A stretch of 63,555 bases of DNA from a candidate division WOR-1 bacterium RIFOXYB2_FULL_42_35 (GCA_001771545.1 MEUC01000008.1:1-63555); one strand, 5' to 3'; positions 34,923 through 46,927 are shown, counted from the stretch's first letter. A program made the numbers and translations. Notes: generated by a model from the sequence alone, not told the origin.

Positions 34923-36470
34923 CTATTCTCCCGCTGCCAAACTAAACCCTAAGCTGAATTCTCTGCGCAAAGAGCGGTATTTGACAATTAAATTATAGCA
35001 ATGCATCCTAAGATAGAGTGAGTAATCGATATCTTCCGGCCACCAGGTATCGACAAAATATGAGGTATAGATCCCAACCCCGGTACCATCAACCAAATAG
35101 AGGAGTTCCGTAGTGAGCCGATCGGCAGAACTAAAACGATACCTTTCAAAATTGAGCGGGCTCAAACCACGATTTAAGAAATAGTGATTGTAACCCAACT
35201 TCAAGGATAAATTCTCGCTAAGCCTTTTTCTGACATTAAGCCCCCCGGTACTTTGCAGCCAACGAGAGCCATTAGAATAAACCCTGCCATCAAGCCCAAT
35301 AAATGGGGTTAAAGTACCCAGCCGGATTTCCGGTAAATCTTTATATAAAACGATAGCCCCGCCACCCTGTAATAGTCCATAAATATTATTCTTCTCGGAA
35401 ACAGCCGCCCCCATTACCTCGGCATCATAGTTAACATCTTGTCCAAAAACCTTTGCCTCTCCCCTTCTTTCCTTTACAACTACTTTAGGATAATAGCTAA
35501 CTCTCTCATAATTAATCCTCTCGCGAAAAAATAGGGTTGTTTCTAATTCATACTGACGATATTTGGGCAAAGCAAACAGAGCAAAAGGATCTCGCTCTTT
35601 GTCACCTAATTTTTTGCCAAAGTAATAACGATGGGTAAGCCCACCCCAAAGACCTTCAACAGTATTGCCATAAACCCGCACATTCCCCTCATTATCATCA
35701 TCCACAATATAATTGGCCTCCACCCCCAAACCAAGACCTTTTTTGCTGGCATAATTGATACTATAGCTACCAGACAACTCACGCCTGACATGCCAAGCTA
35801 AGCGCTCGTTAATATACCAGCCGTCTTCATCATTGGAGGAAACCTCAGGAAACGGCGGCAAGTTTTTACGTTTTCGTTCATCATCACGCATGTCATAAAT
35901 ATAGGTAGGGACCGGCACCAAGGGGAAACGGTCGAACCAGAAAAAGCCCCAATAGGCTACCAGCCAACCATATTTAGGATAGAGAGTAATATCTTTGGCG
36001 GTTATGTGGTAGTGAGGATGATCGAGATTACAAGTAGTAAAAGAAGCATTTGACAGATAAAAATCTTCCTGACTAAAATTAATTTTCTTGCCCTTTAAAT
36101 GGACCCCTTGATAAACAAAGTCTACGTTGGTTGCTTCTCCTGTTCTAGTCTTAACCTCATATTCCAGGTTTTGCCCTTCAATTGTGAGACCGTTATAATC
36201 CAAGATAAAACCTTGATCTGCAAAAACCTCTTCATTCCCTTTATCATAAACAATATGATGGCCATGGATCGAAACATCTTTATAAATAACTTCAACAGAT
36301 CCACGTGCGTCAACCTGCTTGGTCTCCTTATCGTAGACAACACTGTCGGCGTTGATAACTAGATCGTTGGGTTGGGCAAGAACAGGGGAAATAATTAACA
36401 AGGAACAATTAACAATTATCAATGAAGGAATAATACATTTGTATACCACATGCCGAAGGCAAACAATCAT
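34923..36470 (-). CDS. lptD: LptD/OstA-like outer-membrane LPS-assembly protein, short form
   Basis: A 515-aa protein with a signal peptide (hydrophobic segment about 14-32 ending in VLAQ). Its N-terminal beta-taco OstA/LptA-type domain has repeated strands (LVINADSVVYDKET, ARGSVEVIYKDVSIHG, ADQGFILDYNGLTIEG) and leads into a C-terminal beta-barrel rich in aromatic-alternating strands. Typical LptD is 700-800 aa, so the barrel is shorter than in Proteobacteria. It is evidence that the cell has an outer membrane carrying LPS or a related lipid. It sits between dnaB and tmk, 4 bp from each. Confidence 0.85.
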   Translation of the reverse strand: MIVCLRHVVYKCIIPSLIIVNCSLLIISPVLAQPNDLVINADSVVYDKETKQVDARGSVEVIYKDVSIHGHHIVYDKGNEEVFADQGFILDYNGLTIEGQNLEYEVKTRTGEATNVDFVYQGVHLKGKKINFSQEDFYLSNASFTTCNLDHPHYHITAKDITLYPKYGWLVAYWGFFWFDRFPLVPVPTYIYDMRDDERKRKNLPPFPEVSSNDEDGWYINERLAWHVRRELSGSYSINYASKKGLGLGVEANYIVDDDNEGNVRVYGNTVEGLWGGLTHRYYFGKKLGDKERDPFALFALPKYRQYELETTLFFRERINYERVSYYPKVVVKERRGEAKVFGQDVNYDAEVMGAAVSEKNNIYGLLQGGGAIVLYKDLPEIRLGTLTPFIGLDGRVYSNGSRWLQSTGGLNVRKRLSENLSLKLGYNHYFLNRGLSPLNFERYRFSSADRLTTELLYLVDGTGVGIYTSYFVDTWWPEDIDYSLYLRMHCYNLIVKYRSLRREFSLGFSLAAGE

Positions 36471-36474
36471 ATGA

Positions 36475-37812
36475 CTACGCGACTTCCTCGTAACGAGTTT
36501 CCTTACTGCAAAACTTGGTGATTTCTTTACGAAAGACTAATTCCACAGTACCAGTCGGGCCATTTCTTTGTTTGGCAATAATTATTTCGGCAATATTTCC
36601 CCGGTCAGAACCAGGATTATAGTAAGCCTCGCGATGAATAAACATGACTAAATCAGCGGTTTGTTCAATTTCGCCAGATTCACGTAGATCAGACAACCTG
36701 GGAATACGATCGGTGCGTTGCTCTACCGCTCGAGATAATTGGGAAAGGGCTAAGACAGGAACATCTAATTCTCGAGCCAAAGTTTTTAGCGAGCGGGCAA
36801 TTTCCGAGATCTCCTGAACCCTGTTTTCAACCCTGCCGTGACCTCGCATCAACTGCATATAATCAACAATAATTAAACCTAACCCCCGTTCCATCTTCAA
36901 CCTTCTGGCTTTAGCCCTAATCTCTGTTGAGGTTAGAGAAGGAGTATCGTCAATATAAATCGGTGCTTCAGATAAGCGGCCCAAAGCACGAGTTAATTTT
37001 TTCCAACCCGTATCAGACAAGCTGGCTGTTTTTAAGCGCTGAGCATCGACTTCGGCCTGAGAACAGAGCATCCTCTGAGCCAGTTGTTCTTTACTCATTT
37101 CCAGGGAAAAAATAGCGACGGGAATTTTATATTTGATGGCTGCGTTTTGGGCAATATTTAAACACAAGGCTGTCTTACCAACAGAAGGCCTGGCCGCAAC
37201 AATAATTAAATCGGAATTTTGAAAGCCTGCTGTGAGCTGATCCAAATCAGGAAAACCAGTTGGCGTACCGGTTAAAGCTTCTTTTTTATCATAAAGGGAA
37301 TCAATTTTATCAAGCACCCCTTTAATGACCGAATCGATCTTGTGAAAACCTGTGCGCACCCGTTTCAAGGCGATATCAAAAACAGATTTTTCTGCCTGAT
37401 CAAGGATTTGGTTAACATCCTCGGTTTGGTTAAAGGCCTTGGTAACAATATTTGTCCCGGCCTCAATTAAGCGGCGCAGCAGCGCCTTTTCTTCCACAAT
37501 TTTGGCATAATATTCAACATTTGCGGCTGTGGGCACAGAATTAATCAGATCAGCAACATAGATAGAACCACCAGCCAGGTCAATTCTACCCGCTTTACGC
37601 AAAGCATTAGTAACTGTGACTAAATCAACAGGTTCAGCTCGATCAAAGAGTTCAATAATAGTTTCGTAAATGTAACGGTGGGCTTCACGGTAAAAGCTAT
37701 CTGGTTGCATCAGCTCAACTGCTCGCATAATAGCATTTTTATCCAAAAGCATGCAGCCAATTACTGACTGTTCGGCGATTAGGTCTTGTGGGGGGATCTT
37801 CACTTCAACCAT
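36475..37812 (-). CDS. dnaB: Replicative DNA helicase DnaB
   Basis: Hexameric fork helicase. The N-terminal primase-interacting domain (IPPQDLIAEQSVIGCMLLDKN) is followed by a linker and a RecA-like ATPase with Walker A RPSVGKTA, the H1a-type EMSKEQLAQRML, LIIVDYMQLM and RESGEIEQTADLVMFIHR. At 445 aa it has no intein. It is the first gene of the run toward mltG and has a near-leaderless promoter. Confidence 0.97.
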   Translation of the reverse strand: MVEVKIPPQDLIAEQSVIGCMLLDKNAIMRAVELMQPDSFYREAHRYIYETIIELFDRAEPVDLVTVTNALRKAGRIDLAGGSIYVADLINSVPTAANVEYYAKIVEEKALLRRLIEAGTNIVTKAFNQTEDVNQILDQAEKSVFDIALKRVRTGFHKIDSVIKGVLDKIDSLYDKKEALTGTPTGFPDLDQLTAGFQNSDLIIVAARPSVGKTALCLNIAQNAAIKYKIPVAIFSLEMSKEQLAQRMLCSQAEVDAQRLKTASLSDTGWKKLTRALGRLSEAPIYIDDTPSLTSTEIRAKARRLKMERGLGLIIVDYMQLMRGHGRVENRVQEISEIARSLKTLARELDVPVLALSQLSRAVEQRTDRIPRLSDLRESGEIEQTADLVMFIHREAYYNPGSDRGNIAEIIIAKQRNGPTGTVELVFRKEITKFCSKETRYEEVA

Positions 37813-37821
37813 AGTTTGTTT

Positions 37822-37850
37822 ATTCTAGCTCATTTAACAGGGTGATTCAA
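37822..37850 (-). promoter_or_regulatory. Promoter for dnaB operon, near-leaderless
   Basis: On the minus strand TTGAAT and TAGAAT are spaced by 17 bp. The ATG at 37812 is 9 bp past the -10 box and has no ribosome-binding site, so the expected leader is only a few bases. Confidence 0.7.
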
Positions 37851-37873
37851 GAATTGTGTGCTATAATTTTTGT

Positions 37874-37969
37874 GTAATGCGAATAGAGTAATGGGCCCTG
37901 CCTGCTCGCCTCGCGGCGAAGCGGGCCAGCAGGCAGGTAATGAGAATAAAAATAGTACATTCGCATTAC
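37874..37969. repeat. Nested palindromic repeat element (copy C)
   Basis: GTAATGCGAAT (37874-37884) and ATTCGCATTAC (37959-37969) form an outer 11-bp inverted repeat. The 41-bp core at 37897-37937 carries CCTGCCTGCT/AGCAGGCAGG arms and is nearly identical to copy B. Outer arms are unrelated to those of copies A and B. It lies between dnaB and the SIMPL gene. Confidence 0.75.
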
Positions 37970-38004
37970 ATATTACACATTACTGACAAAAAGGAGCTAA
38001 AACA

Positions 38005-38697
38005 ATGCTAAAAACCTTCGCCTGCCTGTTTCTGACTCTGATCCTCCTCTCCCCCGTTCAAGCTATAGCAAGTAAAACCGATTTGACCCAAATAATTGTG
38101 ACCGGCCAGGGAGGAGTGCAAGCCACGGCTGATTTGGTTTACATCACTCTGGGAGTTAATCAAACAGAAGGCTCAGCTAAACAAGCCCAAGAAACAGCCG
38201 CCAAAAAAATGTATAAAATACTCGAAAAGCTGGATCTAATTGGCATTAGTAAAAAGCAAATTGAAACAACCAGAGTTAATCTTGCTCCTCAATACAAGTA
38301 CGAAGGGGGCCAGAGCACATTAACCGGGTACTCTGCAGAGAATTTAGTGAAAATCACTATTGATAACTTGGATCAGGTCGGCAATATAATTGATTCTGCT
38401 ATCGCCGCTGGAGCCAACAAGGTTAATAACATCACCTTTACCCTCAAGGATAGTTCCGCCCATGAAAATATGGCCCTGGATATGGCCTTTAAAGAAGCTA
38501 AGGCTAAAGCTGAAAGTTTAGCTGCCGTAGCAGGACTGACTTTAGTTAAAATTTCTAGCATTCAAGAAGCTGGCGCAACTGTGAGAGACGACGCTCGGGC
38601 TTTTATGGCTAGCAAAGAGAGTAGCGGTAGTACCCCTGTTGTCCCAGGAAAGATTGATGTAGTAGGAAACGTAACTGTTATCTACGAATGCAAGTGA
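38005..38697 (+). CDS. SIMPL-domain (DUF541) secreted protein
   Basis: A 230-aa exported protein with a signal peptide (about 1-22, ending VQAIAS) and one SIMPL/DUF541 domain: ITGQGGVQATAD-like first strand, YITLGVNQTEGSAKQAQ, GYSAENLVKITIDNLDQ, and a final GNVTVIYEC. Members include BP26/OMP28 and YggE and are linked to stress resistance, but the molecular role is not established. AAGGAG precedes the ATG. Its TGA abuts the stop codon of the convergent metG-beta gene with no bases between, so transcripts probably overlap. Confidence 0.9.
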   Translation: MLKTFACLFLTLILLSPVQAIASKTDLTQIIVTGQGGVQATADLVYITLGVNQTEGSAKQAQETAAKKMYKILEKLDLIGISKKQIETTRVNLAPQYKYEGGQSTLTGYSAENLVKITIDNLDQVGNIIDSAIAAGANKVNNITFTLKDSSAHENMALDMAFKEAKAKAESLAAVAGLTLVKISSIQEAGATVRDDARAFMASKESSGSTPVVPGKIDVVGNVTVIYECK

Positions 38698-39029
38698 TTA
38701 AGAAACCTTAGCCCCACTAGCAATATCTTTCTCTACAGTAGTACAAACCAGAGTGCTGCGATCTTCTGGATGCGCACAAAGGATCATCCCGCGACTTTCA
38801 ACCCCGCGAATAGTCCTTGGTTCTAAGTTGGCTAAGACTAAAACTTTTTTGCCCGGCAAATCTGCCAACGAATAATGTTGTTTAATTCCAGCCACTAATT
38901 GTCGTCCTTCCCCACCGATATCAACCGTTAGTTTGTAAAGTTTATCGGCTCCTTCAACTTCTTCCGCAGTTTTAATTTCTGCCACTCTAATATCCAATTT
39001 CTGAAAGTCGGCAAAACTAATATTATCCA

Positions 39030-39030
<1 letters not shown>
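38698..39030 (-). CDS. MetG beta-type tRNA-binding domain protein
   Basis: A 110-aa single OB-fold EMAP/Trbp111 domain: FADFQKLDIRVAEIKTAEEV, GADKLYKLTVDIG, VLVLANLEPRTIRGVESRGMIL. In many bacteria this is fused to the end of MetG; here it stands alone, as in the beta chain of split methionyl-tRNA synthetases. The main MetG is not in this window. It shares one base with the pyrG stop and ends flush against the SIMPL gene. Confidence 0.9.
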
Positions 39031-41937
<2,907 letters not shown>

Positions 41938-41941
<4 letters not shown>

Positions 41942-42288
41942 AGTATTTTTGGCACCAAGATTAATAAACCGACCACAACCGCCCCAACGGCAGACAAAAG
42001 CACACTAGCAGCCGCCACATCCTTGGCTAGGGCCGCTTCCTTCCTATGTTCAGGGGAAAGGATATTAACCAGCTCCTCAATCGAAGTGTTAACCATTTCA
42101 ATTACTATCACGGCAAAGATAGCAGTAACTAAAACTGCTAGTTCTAACAAGCTGACTTGTAATTGGGTAGCCACAAATAAAACCGCCAGCCCGGCAAAAA
42201 AATGAATCCACAAGTTGCGCTGTGTCTTGACCGCATGGCCAACGCCAGATTTGGCACACTCAAAACTCTTGATAAATTTTCTCGGCAT
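41938..42288 (-). CDS. dgkA: Diacylglycerol/undecaprenol kinase
   Basis: A 116-aa three-helix membrane kinase. The family motif EMVNTSIEELVN lies near 63-75, preceded by RNLWIHFFAG and followed by KDVAAASVLLSAVGAVVVG. In Gram-negatives it recycles diacylglycerol; in Firmicutes homologues phosphorylate undecaprenol. With wall genes around it (murA, wecB) the lipid-carrier role is plausible. It starts 29 bp inside ybeY. Confidence 0.93.
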
Positions 42289-42595
42289 CTCTCATTTTCC
42301 TCCCATGATCATAACCCAACAAATGCAAGACCCCATGAATAACCAATCTCTTTAATTCTTGTCGATAAGTTACCCCATACTGCTGAGCATTTTTCCTGGT
42401 TGTCGGCTCTGCAATCGCAATATCCCCAATCACACCATCCTCACCCATTTCAAAAGATAAGACATCGGTTGCTTGGTCTTTTTTTCTATACTTCTTATTA
42501 AGTTTTCGAATCTGTCGATCATCAACAATGACCAAGTTTATTATACCCCTGACCTTTTCCTTTCGCAAAATCTTTCTTATTAAAGTCTGAAACAC
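42260..42595 (-). CDS. ybeY: Endoribonuclease YbeY
   Basis: A 111-aa metal-dependent RNase required for 16S rRNA 3-prime maturation and ribosome quality control. It has the zinc motif HGVLHLLGYDH with three histidines, and the N-terminal IRKLNKKYRKKDQATDVLSF typical of the family. It is shorter than E. coli YbeY (155 aa), trimmed at the N-terminus. It starts with GTG, one base overlapping the murA stop. Confidence 0.93.
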   Translation of the reverse strand: MFQTLIRKILRKEKVRGIINLVIVDDRQIRKLNKKYRKKDQATDVLSFEMGEDGVIGDIAIAEPTTRKNAQQYGVTYRQELKRLVIHGVLHLLGYDHGRKMRDAEKIYQEF

Positions 42596-43851
42596 TATAC
42601 TTCCTTAATATCGGCACCCAAACTTCTTAGCTTATAAATCAACTTCTCGTAGCCACGCTCAATATGATGATCACGGTCTTCAATCAAAGTCTCTCCCTTG
42701 GCAGCTAAACCGGCTATCACTAAGGCAGCCCCAGCCCGTAAATCAGAAACCTTGATCGGAGCGCTGGAAAGTTCTGGCACACCGGTGATAATAGCACTCT
42801 GCCCTTCCAATTTAATTTCTGCGCCCATGCGTCTTAATTCATGAACACACATAAAGCGGTTTTCAAAAACTGTTTCAGTTATCACCGAGGTTCCCTGCGC
42901 CAAACTCAAGAAAGAACAAAATTGCGGCTGCATGTCAGTGGGAAAGCCCGGGTGAGGCATAGTTTTAAGATCAACAGCCTTGAAACCATTTTTAGCAGAG
43001 ACCCTGAGATCCTTTGCCAACATTTCAATTTCAAGGCCAGTTTCTTTTAATTTTCTTACCACTGACTCAATATGCTCTGGCACAATATCTCGAATCAGAG
43101 CCTCCCCTTTGGTTATCGCCACAGCAAGAATAAAGGTTCCGGCTTCAATCCTGTCTGGAATAACACGATACTCTACAGGGGACAACTCTTTAACCCCCTG
43201 AATTCTGATTTCCTCTGTGCCAGCACCGGTAATTTTAGCACCAGCCAGATTAAGAAAATTGGCCAAATCCACGATTTCCGGCTCCCCAGCAGCATTTTCG
43301 ATAATTGTTTCACCGGCGGCTAAGGCAGCAGCCATCATCACTGATTCTGTTGCGCCAACAGAAGGAAAATCAAGATAAACTCGATCCCCTTTTAGACCAG
43401 CTGCTTCAGCAATAACAAAGCCATGTTCAATGCGAACCTTTGCCCCTAAAGCCTCCAATCCCTTAATATGCAAGTTAACTGGCCGGGAACCAATGGCGCA
43501 ACCACCCGGCAGAGGAATCTTAGCTAAACCCTGACGCGCTAAGATAGGACCAATCACAAAAAAAGAGGCCCGCATTTTAGTCACCAGCTCATAGGGCGCC
43601 ACATGCTTGACTCCACGATTCCAAATCTCAACAGTATTTTCTTGTGAGGCAGAATATTCTGCCCGCAAGCCCAAGCGCTGCAAGACGCGAATAATTGTCT
43701 TAATGTCCAAAAGATCAGGAACATTGCGAATAATCGTCTTACCGGGCAAAAGAATTGTCGCTGCCAAAATTGCCAGCGCCGCATTTTTTGAGCCGGAGAT
43801 TCTCACTTCTCCCGCCAAGCGCTTATTTCCATTAATTAATATTTTTCTCAT
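42595..43851 (-). CDS. murA: UDP-N-acetylglucosamine 1-carboxyvinyltransferase
   Basis: Commits UDP-GlcNAc to peptidoglycan by enolpyruvyl transfer. It is a 418-aa inside-out barrel with GSKNAALAILAA at 19-30, the catalytic loop PGGCAIGSRP carrying the fosfomycin-sensitive cysteine, and DLRAGAALVIAGLAAKG near the end. Since the cysteine is kept, fosfomycin sensitivity is expected. It is 9 bp after wecB and directly followed by ybeY. Confidence 0.97.
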   Translation of the reverse strand: MRKILINGNKRLAGEVRISGSKNAALAILAATILLPGKTIIRNVPDLLDIKTIIRVLQRLGLRAEYSASQENTVEIWNRGVKHVAPYELVTKMRASFFVIGPILARQGLAKIPLPGGCAIGSRPVNLHIKGLEALGAKVRIEHGFVIAEAAGLKGDRVYLDFPSVGATESVMMAAALAAGETIIENAAGEPEIVDLANFLNLAGAKITGAGTEEIRIQGVKELSPVEYRVIPDRIEAGTFILAVAITKGEALIRDIVPEHIESVVRKLKETGLEIEMLAKDLRVSAKNGFKAVDLKTMPHPGFPTDMQPQFCSFLSLAQGTSVITETVFENRFMCVHELRRMGAEIKLEGQSAIITGVPELSSAPIKVSDLRAGAALVIAGLAAKGETLIEDRDHHIERGYEKLIYKLRSLGADIKEV

Positions 43852-43859
43852 TTATTAAC

Positions 43860-45014
43860 TCAAATAGATTTGAATTCCACTGGTCGCCTTGAAGTTAGAT
43901 TAAAATAAAACCTAATCGCCTCAACAATCCTTTTGGCTGCCAACCCGTCACCATAAGGATTAACCGCTTTGGACATTTTAGCATAAGCCTTCTTATCAAC
44001 AAGCAGCTTATTGGCTGTCTTAAAAATCTTCTCTTGATCTGTGCCAACTAATTTAACACAGCCGGCAGCAATTGCTTCCGGTCGTTCGGTTTTTTCCCTC
44101 AAGACTAGAACTGGCTTACCTAACGAAGGAGCTTCTTCTTGAACCCCTCCGGAATCAGTTAAAATCAAATCAGCTGCATTCATTAAATGGACAAACGGCT
44201 CATAATCCAACGGTTCGATTAATTTAACAGCTGGAAGATCCCCGAGAATGGCAGTAACGATTTCTCGAACCAGCGGATTTTTGTGCATAGGAAAAAAAAC
44301 TTCCAGCCTATTTTTATGTGCCGCAACTAAGCGTTTAACCGCCAAGCAAATATCTTTAAGCGGCTCGCCCAGATTTTCCCGACGGTGGGCAGTTAATAAA
44401 ATATTTTTTTTATTAGGATCAACAGTAATTCCGGCTTGGCCAAGGTCATAGTTTCTTTTTACAACCGCAAACAAAGCATCAATAACAGTATTACCAGTTA
44501 AAAAAACACTCTCTTTAGTGATTCCTTCATTCCGCAAAACATTTAAAGCAGTTTTTGTCGGTGGGAAATGCAACTCGGCTAACCGAGTTGTTAATTGACG
44601 ATTCATCTCTTCCGGATAAGGTTGAAACTTATCAAAGGTACGCAACCCTGCTTCAACGTGACCAACCGGAATCTTATGATAAAAAGCAGTTAAAGCTGCC
44701 GCCAGAACCGTTGAAGTATCCCCTTGAACCAAAACCAGGCCAGGCTGTTCTTTTTGGATAATTTCATCAAGCCCCTGCAAAGATTTCGTCATAATTTTGC
44801 TCAAGGTTTGCTTTTTTTCCATAATATCCAGATCATAATGTGGTTTAATCTGAAAAATCTCTAGAACTTGATCCAGCATTTGGCGGTGTTGAGCTGTAAC
44901 CACGACGATAGATTCAAATTGCTTGCTGTGCTTTTCAATCTCGGCCACCACCGGCGCCATCTTAATGGCCTCTGGTCTGGTGCCAAAGATAGACATTATC
45001 TTCTTTCTTCTCAT
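43860..45014 (-). CDS. wecB: UDP-N-acetylglucosamine 2-epimerase (non-hydrolysing)
   Basis: Interconverts UDP-GlcNAc and UDP-ManNAc for surface polysaccharide. A 384-aa GT-B fold protein with FGTRPEAIKMAPVV at 10-23, QGDTSTVLAAALTAFY, HVEAGLRTF, LTAHRRENLG and TDSGGVQEEAPSLGKP. All are diagnostic. It lies between murA and, upstream, a wecA-like gene, from which it is separated by a 168-bp hairpin-rich gap. Confidence 0.97.
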   Translation of the reverse strand: MRRKKIMSIFGTRPEAIKMAPVVAEIEKHSKQFESIVVVTAQHRQMLDQVLEIFQIKPHYDLDIMEKKQTLSKIMTKSLQGLDEIIQKEQPGLVLVQGDTSTVLAAALTAFYHKIPVGHVEAGLRTFDKFQPYPEEMNRQLTTRLAELHFPPTKTALNVLRNEGITKESVFLTGNTVIDALFAVVKRNYDLGQAGITVDPNKKNILLTAHRRENLGEPLKDICLAVKRLVAAHKNRLEVFFPMHKNPLVREIVTAILGDLPAVKLIEPLDYEPFVHLMNAADLILTDSGGVQEEAPSLGKPVLVLREKTERPEAIAAGCVKLVGTDQEKIFKTANKLLVDKKAYAKMSKAVNPYGDGLAAKRIVEAIRFYFNLTSRRPVEFKSI

Positions 45015-45042
45015 TAAAACCTTTCTCCCTTAAATTCTAAAA

Positions 45043-45167
45043 CCCTCACCCATCTACGCTAAACACACCCCCCTCTCCCAAAGGGAGAGGGTATTAGAAA
45101 AATACATTATTCCCCTTCTCCCTCAGGGAGAAGGGGTCGTAAACTTTAACGCCAACGGGGATGAGGG
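45043..45167. repeat. Double-hairpin intergenic element between wecA-like gene and wecB
   Basis: Two strong hairpins: CCCTCTCCC-AAA-GGGAGAGGG (45071-45091), and a 12-base arm pair CCCCTTCTCCCT/AGGGAGAAGGGG (45112-45136). Imperfect outer words flank them (CCCTCACCC at 45043 and GATGAGGG ending at 45167). It has the form of a mobile palindromic repeat. It may also attenuate transcription from the wecA-like gene into wecB. Confidence 0.65.
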
Positions 45168-45182
45168 CCATAATTATATTTT

Positions 45183-46136
45183 TCATCTCTGTAAAGCCAT
45201 AACCAGCGCAATAAAACTCAAAATAAAACAGGCACTGTAGATTGCTAAAACCGCCTCGCGCTTATTAAACCCTGCTCGCAGCAACAAATGATGAATATGC
45301 CGATCGTCTGCCGCAAACGGGTGTCTCCCCTCTTTCAATCTTCTCCCAATCGCAAAAAGAGTATCGAAGATTGGCACACCTAAGATTAGCACAGGAACAA
45401 TCAGAGCCACAACCAAAGTTGTTTTTAAAACACCAATAATCGAAGCGCTGGCCAGAATAAAGCCTAAAAACAGAGCTCCTGAATCACCGAGAAAAATTGT
45501 GGCCGGAAAAAAGTTAAACCGTAAAAAGGCCAGCGAGGTTCCCAGCAAGGCAATCAAGAGAATCGCGGCTCCAAGCTGGTGGGTTCTTAAAGCTACAAAA
45601 AAAAGTGTTGCCGCTGAGATGGCTGTTACACCGGTAGCTAAACCATCTAGGCCATCAATTAAGTTGATCGCATTAGTAATGCCAACCACCCAAAACAAAG
45701 TTAAAGGGATAGCAAAAATCCCAATCGCTAAAAGCCCATTAAAGGGATTATTGATAAAACTTATCCCTAAACCAAAAGAGATAATAATTAGCGTTGCTAT
45801 AATTTGGCAAATCAGCTTAGTGGTAGCCCGCAAACCCCTGATATCATCAATAATACCTACTATTAATAGTAGGCTGCCACCCAAGAAAATCCCCAGCATC
45901 GCTTTAAGGTCAAGGTTAATATTATAGTAATTGGAAATAATCAGGCTGGTAATGACCGCAGCAACAAAACCAAGATATATCCCTACCCCACCTAAACGTG
46001 GCACAGGCAGTAGATGAATTTTTCTCTCTCCAGGCAAATCCACAGCATTTATTTTAATAGCAATTTTTTGGATGATTGGGGTAGTTAAATAGGTGACTAT
46101 GAAAGCAACTACCAGGGTTATGAAGTATAAAACCAT
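45183..46136 (-). CDS. Undecaprenyl-phosphate GlcNAc-1-phosphate transferase (WecA/MraY family)
   Basis: A 317-aa polytopic membrane enzyme (about ten helices) that loads a sugar phosphate onto undecaprenyl phosphate. The family motifs are present: KIHLLPVPRLGGVGIYLGF, GIIDDIRGLRATTKL with the DD pair, NAINLIDGLDGLATG, and DDRHIHHLLL with the HIHH cluster of WecA-like rather than MraY proteins. Together with wecB this suggests an O-antigen or teichoic-type glycan pathway. A near-leaderless promoter precedes it. Confidence 0.92.
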   Translation of the reverse strand: MVLYFITLVVAFIVTYLTTPIIQKIAIKINAVDLPGERKIHLLPVPRLGGVGIYLGFVAAVITSLIISNYYNINLDLKAMLGIFLGGSLLLIVGIIDDIRGLRATTKLICQIIATLIIISFGLGISFINNPFNGLLAIGIFAIPLTLFWVVGITNAINLIDGLDGLATGVTAISAATLFFVALRTHQLGAAILLIALLGTSLAFLRFNFFPATIFLGDSGALFLGFILASASIIGVLKTTLVVALIVPVLILGVPIFDTLFAIGRRLKEGRHPFAADDRHIHHLLLRAGFNKREAVLAIYSACFILSFIALVMALQR

Positions 46137-46147
46137 TATGGAATTGT

Positions 46148-46176
46148 ATTGTAGCAGGGTTTAAGCGGTTATTCAA
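46148..46176 (-). promoter_or_regulatory. Promoter for the wecA-like gene, near-leaderless
   Basis: On the minus strand TTGAAT and TACAAT are 17 bp apart; a second TACAAT overlaps at 46143-46148. The ATG at 46136 follows within 6-11 bp and lacks a ribosome-binding site. Confidence 0.65.
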
Positions 46177-46216
46177 ATCCTGCCTTGTTGAATAAGAGTG
46201 AAATTCCTGCCAATCA

Positions 46217-46927
46217 CTATCTGCAAAAAGAGGGTAAACGCCAATAAAGGCGTAGAATCTCAAAAAGCCCTATATTGCCATTGAAGGTTTCCTTATTTAC
46301 CCCTTCTCTCCAGCTCATATAATGTACCAGTCTAATGGTAGCTATTGAATCATCTGTTGTAATCTGATCAAATAATTTACGTGGTATAACACCAACCACA
46401 GGAAAAAATCTTCCACTCCAAGCCCTGGTTGCTGGGGCAATCTTGTCTACTAAATCATAAGGGGAAAATATTCGTGTAGCTCTATGCGTCAAAATAGTAT
46501 TTACAGCTGCTAGTTTTAATCCAAGTTCTTCTCCTATTTCTCTAGCTGCTACAGCAGTAACTAATCCAGCTGAAACAGGCTGATCAATTTCTCCATTAAC
46601 CATATCTGCGACATTAAAACGTCCAGATAAAAACAATGATTGCCCTCGTTCTCTGCCTTGTTCTGCTCGTTCAAAAACCATGACAAGATGCGGCATTTCT
46701 TCTATCATTAAGGCCACAAGAACAATTGGTTTAGCCATTTCCTTAGGAACTTGATCTTTAGGGAAAACTCCTGCAACTTTGTTACTAGTACAATGAAGAG
46801 CTACCAGGAATTCCTTCCCTCTTGTATCGAATTTTGGCTGCACAACTACTGAAGGAATCCGATCACGGTCAATAGGCACCCCAACAGGACGAAATAATGG
46901 ATGAAATTTAGGTATATAAACAGTCAT
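46217..46927 (-). CDS. Hypothetical protein with a degenerate Nudix-like box
   Basis: I do not recognise this 236-aa protein as a named family. The segment VAAREIGEELGL near the centre matches the second half of the Nudix box (REUXEEXGU), but the upstream glycine and glutamate of the box are missing. A Nudix-like fold is thus possible while catalysis is doubtful. N-terminal residues include PLFRPVGVPIDRDRIP, and the C-terminus is rich in aromatics. AAGGAG precedes the start. A tiny possible gene lies 90 bp upstream on the same strand. There is no functional hint from neighbours. Confidence 0.6.
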   Translation of the reverse strand: MTVYIPKFHPLFRPVGVPIDRDRIPSVVVQPKFDTRGKEFLVALHCTSNKVAGVFPKDQVPKEMAKPIVLVALMIEEMPHLVMVFERAEQGRERGQSLFLSGRFNVADMVNGEIDQPVSAGLVTAVAAREIGEELGLKLAAVNTILTHRATRIFSPYDLVDKIAPATRAWSGRFFPVVGVIPRKLFDQITTDDSIATIRLVHYMSWREGVNKETFNGNIGLFEILRLYWRLPSFCR

